NCBI GenBank assembly: GCA_035601575.1 | Contig: DATNNZ010000464.1 | Span: 1 to 9,012, forward strand | Length of the DNA: 9,012 bases | Source: DASTDH01 sp035601575 | Lineage (GTDB): Bacteria; Verrucomicrobiota; Verrucomicrobiia; Chthoniobacterales; JAFAMB01 | Direction of reading: 5' to 3' | Position numbers and translations under genes: made by a program | In this document: positions 5,512 through 9,012 of the stretch, piece by piece | Layout: each line of letters opens with the position of its first letter | Numbering within the stretch: position 1 is the first letter of the stretch | Notes under the pieces: generated by a model | The model's input: the letters and a program-made list of their open reading frames with translations, nothing else | Database searches by the model: none | What the model was told of the DNA's origin: nothing

Positions 5512-7709
5512 AGCGACTTCCGGAGAAAGTGCGCCGCTTGATTCGGCAAAAGGATGGCCCCCAAACGCAGGAACTCGTCCTGCATCCAGGTAAGTTTGGA
5601 TTAGGCCAGATTCCGGCGCGCCTGGAGCCAGATGACACTACCACCTTAGTATGTGGGTTCTGCTCAACCGGATGCGGGCTCAAAGCGCATCTGCGCAAAG
5701 GTGAAGCGATCAATCTGAGCGCTGATCCCGATTATCCCGTTAACCTGGGAATGGCTTGTCCAAAAGGTTGGGAAGCGTTGACTCCGCTGCGAGCCCATGA
5801 TCGAGCAACCACGCCGCTGCTACGGAACAGAGCCTCGGGACGATTGGAATCGATTGATTGGGAAGCCGCTTTGATCCTCTTTTGCGAACGCTTGAAGGAG
5901 ATCAAGCGTGCCCATGGCCCGGAATCGGTCGCGTTTCTGAGCACCGGCCAAATTGTGACCGAAGAAATGGCATTCCTCGGGGCACTCTTCAAGTTTGGTA
6001 TGGGATTCTTACACTGCGATAGCAATACCCGCCAATGCATGGCAACCTCCCATGTTGCCTACAAGCAGTCGTTCGGATTCGACGCGCCTCCGTATACTTA
6101 CGCTGATTTCGAGCAATCTGACGCGCTCATCTTTGTCGGATCGAACCCTTGCATCGCGCATCCAATCATGTGGCAGCGCGTTATGCAAAATTCTCGAAAT
6201 CCAACCATCATTGTTATCGATCCACGGAAAACCGAAACCGCGATGGCAGCGACGATCCATCTGCCGATCCGGCCAAAAAGCGATCTCATGCTGCTTTACG
6301 GGTTGGCAAAGATTCTCGTCGATGAAGGTTGGATTAACCGTTCATACATCGATACACACACGGAGGACTTCAACCAGTTTGCTACTTTTTTGGAAAAATT
6401 GTCCCTAAGCGAGGTCGCTGCCAGATCAGGCATCTCGCTAACGCAACTCCGGCAGGTAGCAAAGGTCATTCACGAGGGGGAGCGTGTTTCTTTTTGGTGG
6501 ACGATGGGAGTTAATCAGGGCCATGAAGCCACACGCACAGCGCAAGCGATCATCAACCTGGCTCTGATGACCGGGAACATCGGCCGTCCAGGCACCGGCG
6601 CCAACTCTATCACCGGCCAGTGTAACGCGATGGGATCACGGCTTTTCGCTAATGTAACTAGCTTGCTCGGTGGTCATGATTTCGCCAGCGCCCAAGATCG
6701 GACAAAGATCGCGCAGCTTTTGCAGATTCAGCAGAGCGCAATTCCCACCCAACATTCATGGCCATACGATCGCATCATCGAAGGCATCAAAGAGGGCAAG
6801 ATTAAAGCACTTTGGATCATCGCAACGAATTCGGCGCATTCCTGGGTAGATCATGACGATCTGAAACGCGCCTTTCGCAAGCTCGACTTTCTTGTGGTGC
6901 AAGACATGTTCACCACCACAGAGACGGCGGAGCTTGCAGATCTCATTCTCCCGGCCGCGGGCTGGGGAGAGAAAGATGGAACCTTTATCAATTCCGAACG
7001 CCGCATCGGACTGGTGAAAAAAGTGGCGCGTGCGCCCGGCGTGGCATTGTCAGATTTTAAGATCTTCCGCTTGATTGCGCACTATTGGGGTTGTGGCCCT
7101 CAGTTTTCGCGTTGGTCTTCCCCCGAGGCAGTTTTCGAATTGCTGAAAGAAGCTTCTCGCAATCAGCCATGCGACTTCAGCGGCATCGAAAGTTATGCTC
7201 ATCTGGACCGGTGTGGCGGAATTCAGTGGCCCTATCGCTCGCAGGACACCCTTGATAACAATGAGCGCCGGCTATTCGTGGACGGAAAATTCTTCACGCC
7301 AAACCGACATGCGCGATTCCTCTTCGCGGAGCCCGTCTCCCCTCCGGAAACCCCAGACCTCGAATTTCCGCTCTGGCTATTGTCCGGTCGAGGCACCTCC
7401 TCTCAATGGCATACCCAATCGCGAACCGCAAAATCGGATGTGCTACGCAAGTTGTACCCGGAGCACCTTTACGTTGAAGTGAATCCGATCGACGCAAAAA
7501 AACTTGGAATTGATTCCGGCCTGCGAGTGATCGTTTCAACCCGACGCGGTTCGTTGACCGCGACGGCATTCGTTACTTCAACGGTCTCGCCGGGATCTAT
7601 TTTTCTGCCGATGCATTATCCGGAGGTTAATCGATTGACAATCGCAGTGTTTGATCTCCATTCGCGGCAACCGTCCTACAAGGCATGCGCGGCCAGGCTT
7701 GAGGTTTAA
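5508..7709 (+). CDS. nasA: Molybdopterin nitrate reductase catalytic subunit, assimilatory NasA/NarB type
   Basis: The product is 733 residues, close to the cyanobacterial NarB size, and is expected to reduce nitrate to nitrite at a Mo-bis-MGD centre. Seen in sequence: an N-terminal [4Fe-4S] motif C49-x2-C52-x3-C56 with C84 in ACPKGW; the probable Mo ligand C177 in DSNTRQCMATS; GSNPCIAHP (211-219); the cofactor-binding run MGVNQGHEATRTAQ with GNIGRPGTGANSITGQCNAMG (333-376); and the C-terminal cofactor domain with LLSGRGTSSQWHTQSRT (624-640) and SRQPSYKACA (719-728). There is no Tat signal, and no C-terminal [2Fe-2S] domain as in some NasA proteins. The start is GTG 5508, with AGGAGGGG just upstream, overlapping the previous stop as GTGA. 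The frame is open back to 5298, but that part is only the shadow of the anchor gene. A different oxyanion substrate is less likely given narK and the Cys ligand context. Confidence 0.92.
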   Translation: MKRLPEKVRRLIRQKDGPQTQELVLHPGKFGLGQIPARLEPDDTTTLVCGFCSTGCGLKAHLRKGEAINLSADPDYPVNLGMACPKGWEALTPLRAHDRATTPLLRNRASGRLESIDWEAALILFCERLKEIKRAHGPESVAFLSTGQIVTEEMAFLGALFKFGMGFLHCDSNTRQCMATSHVAYKQSFGFDAPPYTYADFEQSDALIFVGSNPCIAHPIMWQRVMQNSRNPTIIVIDPRKTETAMAATIHLPIRPKSDLMLLYGLAKILVDEGWINRSYIDTHTEDFNQFATFLEKLSLSEVAARSGISLTQLRQVAKVIHEGERVSFWWTMGVNQGHEATRTAQAIINLALMTGNIGRPGTGANSITGQCNAMGSRLFANVTSLLGGHDFASAQDRTKIAQLLQIQQSAIPTQHSWPYDRIIEGIKEGKIKALWIIATNSAHSWVDHDDLKRAFRKLDFLVVQDMFTTTETAELADLILPAAGWGEKDGTFINSERRIGLVKKVARAPGVALSDFKIFRLIAHYWGCGPQFSRWSSPEAVFELLKEASRNQPCDFSGIESYAHLDRCGGIQWPYRSQDTLDNNERRLFVDGKFFTPNRHARFLFAEPVSPPETPDLEFPLWLLSGRGTSSQWHTQSRTAKSDVLRKLYPEHLYVEVNPIDAKKLGIDSGLRVIVSTRRGSLTATAFVTSTVSPGSIFLPMHYPEVNRLTIAVFDLHSRQPSYKACAARLEV

Positions 7710-7775
7710 GTCATTAGAGGTTGCCGGTCGTTACTGATTACAGAGCCTATGGATTCTGATTTCCGGTTCTAAAAT

Positions 7776-7813
7776 CCCCACTCACCCGTTCCACCTGAGG
7801 GGCGACGTTTTTT
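7776..7813 (+). terminator. Weak intrinsic terminator candidate after the nitrate operon
   Basis: CCCC and TCA (7776-7784) can pair with TGA-GGGG (7796-7802) around a small bulge, and a run of six T (7808-7813) follows five bases later. The stem is short and imperfect and the T-run is offset, so this is only a candidate. The remainder of 7710-8037 shows no gene. It contains a small dyad AGGTA-TTGAC-TACCT (7847-7861) and no convincing promoter for the next gene. Confidence 0.3.
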
Positions 7814-8037
7814 CATTTTGATTTGCTATCGTTTCCTAACCCGACAAGGTATTGACTACCTGATTATGCCTGCGATGTTTTCGCGGCTCAGTTCGCGCGC
7901 AGTCCGGGAAAAGGAAATCGAAGGTAAAGGAACGGTAGTACTCGCGGCAACGCGCTCTGAATAAAAGGGACAGGGCGATCGTTGGATTTCCCCAGGGCAA
8001 AAGTCAGTATCCCCATAGCAACACACCTTATTGAATT

Positions 8038-8385
8038 ATGCGCGACCATCTATTTCTACTGAAGCCGGGCTTTGAGGTTGGTGACGGCAAAAATTACTAC
8101 TGTCCGCACTCTGCTCAAGTGGAGGGCGTTCTCGCTTTTTATCCTCGCCTACGGCTGGAGATGGATATCACCTATCTTAAGTTCGCGCGGCCGCGCCAAC
8201 CGATTGTGGATTTGATCGGCGCAGAAAACCAGAGCGCACCGGTTTTGGTCGTAGGCGATGCCGCAACAATACCGAAACAACTGAAGCCGGGAGTTGCTAA
8301 GGGGCGCTCATTCTTTCCCGGCGAAGAAGCAATCGCGGAGTATTTGGCTTTGCGGTACGACATCGGCTGGCCGCACAAAGGTTAG
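8038..8385 (+). CDS. DUF3088 family protein, probably thioredoxin-like
   Basis: The 115-residue protein matches the DUF3088 pattern from memory: RDHLFLLKPGFE at the start, then YYCPHSAQVEGVLAFYPRL (20-38), a middle block with RPRQPIVDLIGAENQSAPVLVVGD (51-74), and an end with FFPGEEAIAEYLALRYDIGWPHKG. The order strand, C-x-x-x/helix, strand, then Ala-Pro before a hydrophobic strand (APVLVV, 67-72) resembles a thioredoxin or glutaredoxin fold with a cis-proline. The active-site-like motif here is CPHS (22-25), with only one cysteine, whereas I recall CxxC-type motifs in relatives. Length is normal for the family, and no membrane or signal segment is seen. The ATG at 8038 has no Shine-Dalgarno site but matches the family start. 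The biochemical role is unknown; a redox role is inference. It lies 328 bases after the nitrate operon and is probably separate from it. Confidence 0.82.
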   Translation: MRDHLFLLKPGFEVGDGKNYYCPHSAQVEGVLAFYPRLRLEMDITYLKFARPRQPIVDLIGAENQSAPVLVVGDAATIPKQLKPGVAKGRSFFPGEEAIAEYLALRYDIGWPHKG

Positions 8386-8558
8386 CAGGTTGCAGGTTGC
8401 GGGTCGGAGGCACACTTGTGCTCGCCGTCGTCCTCGTCTTTGCACGCCGACTTGTCCGACAACGTTTCCGCCATAGCTTTAGCGACCGCGGGAGCCCAGG
8501 CTTTGATCTTGTCTGAGCTGCGCGCCTCTTCATTGTTCTCTAGCGAAACTGACTCCAA
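8382..8558 (-). CDS. Uncertain small acidic protein, 58 residues
   Basis: From a TTG at 8558 the minus strand is open to a TAA at 8382-8384. The peptide has a plausible helical first half (SLENNEEARSSDKIKAWAP, then AVAKAMAETL) and a polar tail with CKDEDDGEHKCAS. Residue content looks more protein-like than a chance reading frame. GGAG lies 13 bases before the TTG, too far to be convincing. Upstream in another frame is a 20-codon ORF from ATG 8602 (MKSLDQDNSKEPVGFWSQFR), ending at 8540, so the pair could be one gene broken by a frameshift. The stop codon overlaps the stop of the convergent DUF3088 gene by two bases. I do not recognise it; it may be a decayed fragment. Confidence 0.25.
   Translation of the reverse strand: MESVSLENNEEARSSDKIKAWAPAVAKAMAETLSDKSACKDEDDGEHKCASDPQPATC
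8385..8405 (+). repeat. Short heptamer tandem repeat GCAGGTT
   Basis: Two exact copies of GCAGGTT (8385-8398) and one degenerate copy, GCGGGTC (8399-8405), follow the stop codon of the DUF3088 gene at once. On the minus strand they encode the last residues (PQPATC) of the uncertain small ORF. Such short tandem arrays often vary in copy number between strains, but with under three units this may be minor. Confidence 0.5.
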
Positions 8559-8650
8559 AATCCGACCGGCTCCTTGGAGTTGTCCTGATCAAGCGATTTC
8601 ATTCGTCGTGTATCTGAACAACAGAAAACCGGTAAGCATGTGACACGCCT

Positions 8651-9012
8651 ATGAGCGCACGAACGTTGAAATCAGAGTATCTGGTACTCTCTCGAGGCAC
8701 CAGTTGGCATAAGATCCTGACTCCGGAGGAGATCGAGAGAATGTCGGCCCAATTCACGGCCTGGTTCGAGCGACTAAGCAATGAAGGAAAAATCGAAAAC
8801 GGACATCGACTCGCGCAGGAAGGCAAAATTGTGGTGAGCAGAAATACCGTAACCGACGGCCCGTTCGCGGAATCCAAGGAAGCGATTGGAGGTTACTGGT
8901 TCATTCGAGCGGACAGTCTTGAAGAAGCCGTGGAAATCGCTAAAGGCAACCCCTGTCTGGATTACGGTGCCACCGTCGAAGTACGGCCAATCGTTCCGCA
9001 GACCCGAGAGCT
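8651..9012 (+). CDS. YCII-related (YciI-like / DGPF) domain protein, truncated at window edge
   Basis: The plus strand is open from ATG 8651 to the right edge, 120 codons plus two bases, with no stop. Typical family blocks are present: YLVLSRG near the start, a helix with LTPEEIERMSAQFTAWFERL (24-43), GKIENGHRLAQEGK, the hallmark TDGPFAESKEAIGGYWFI (67-84), and the C-terminal EEAVEIAKGNPCLDYGATVE with VEVRPI (109-114). Proteins with DGPF motifs of this type often lie next to ECF sigma-factor genes in bacteria, so such a gene may follow beyond 9012. An in-frame TAA at 8633-8635 blocks any much earlier start, and no clear ribosome site precedes the ATG. Nearly the whole domain is inside the window, so only a few C-terminal residues are probably missing. 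Function is unknown; a ferredoxin-like fold is expected. Confidence 0.9.
   Translation, partial: MSARTLKSEYLVLSRGTSWHKILTPEEIERMSAQFTAWFERLSNEGKIENGHRLAQEGKIVVSRNTVTDGPFAESKEAIGGYWFIRADSLEEAVEIAKGNPCLDYGATVEVRPIVPQTRE

Noticed and set aside
7847..7861. Small dyad AGGTA-TTGAC-TACCT between the nitrate operon and DUF3088
   Set aside because: A 5-base stem is expected by chance in a window of this size, and no paired promoter element was found.
8416..8643. 75-codon plus-strand ORF starting with TTG
   Set aside because: It has no ribosome site and a low-complexity Ser-rich start, and it is antisense to a more protein-like minus-strand frame.
1..9012. tRNA, rRNA, CRISPR arrays, transposases, phage or defence genes
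   Set aside because: No regularly spaced direct repeats, no recognisable RNA gene and no transposase, integrase or known defence domain was seen in any open frame.

Overview
The window looks like a chromosomal stretch of a Gram-negative, free-living bacterium. Base composition is moderate, slightly above half G+C by eye. Shine-Dalgarno sites are often weak or absent, and GTG/TTG starts are common. The mix of families (fused FeS/DmsC nitrate reductase subunit, DUF3088, glycolipid-binding protein, YCII-like protein) suggests a soil Verrucomicrobiota or Planctomycetota relative. That placement is inferred from family resemblance, not from any search.

Layout. (1) Bases 1-333, minus: N-terminal part of an MFS efflux-type transporter that runs off the left edge. 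(2) 334-555: a spacer with two GC-rich dyads. (3) 556-1578, minus: a two-gene unit, an unrecognised 123-residue protein followed by a putative glycolipid-binding protein (PF06475 family). (4) 1579-1802: divergent intergenic region with a dyad upstream of a small plus-strand gene (1803-2039). (5) 2040-2655: a region without a confident gene. It holds a long imperfect inverted repeat whose two arms both encode a related peptide; one arm is frame-broken. It ends in a sigma-54-type promoter candidate. (6) 2656-7709, plus: a tight three-gene nitrate operon. (7) 7710-8037: intergenic, with a weak terminator candidate. (8) 8038-8385, plus: a DUF3088 thioredoxin-like protein. (9) 8386-8650: small uncertain minus-strand ORFs and a short tandem repeat. 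(10) 8651-9012, plus: a YCII-related protein that runs off the right edge.

The core is the nitrate operon. A NarK-type transporter brings nitrate (or exchanges nitrate and nitrite) across the inner membrane. A 733-residue molybdopterin nitrate reductase of the NasA/NarB type, with no export signal, reduces it in the cytoplasm. A single 544-residue protein fuses a four-cluster ferredoxin domain to an eight-helix DmsC/NrfD-like membrane anchor. It would pass electrons from the quinol pool to the catalytic subunit. Spacing is 12 bases between genes 1 and 2 and a 4-base GTGA overlap between genes 2 and 3, so co-translation is likely. A GG-N10-GC sigma-54 motif 30 bases before narK would tie the operon to nitrogen control. 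No nitrite reductase, nitrate sensor or molybdenum-cofactor gene is visible in the window.

I did not find a clearly new defence or mobile system. The most unusual items are the quinol-linked design of an apparently assimilatory nitrate reductase, the sigma-54 promoter candidate, and the coding-like inverted repeat beside it.
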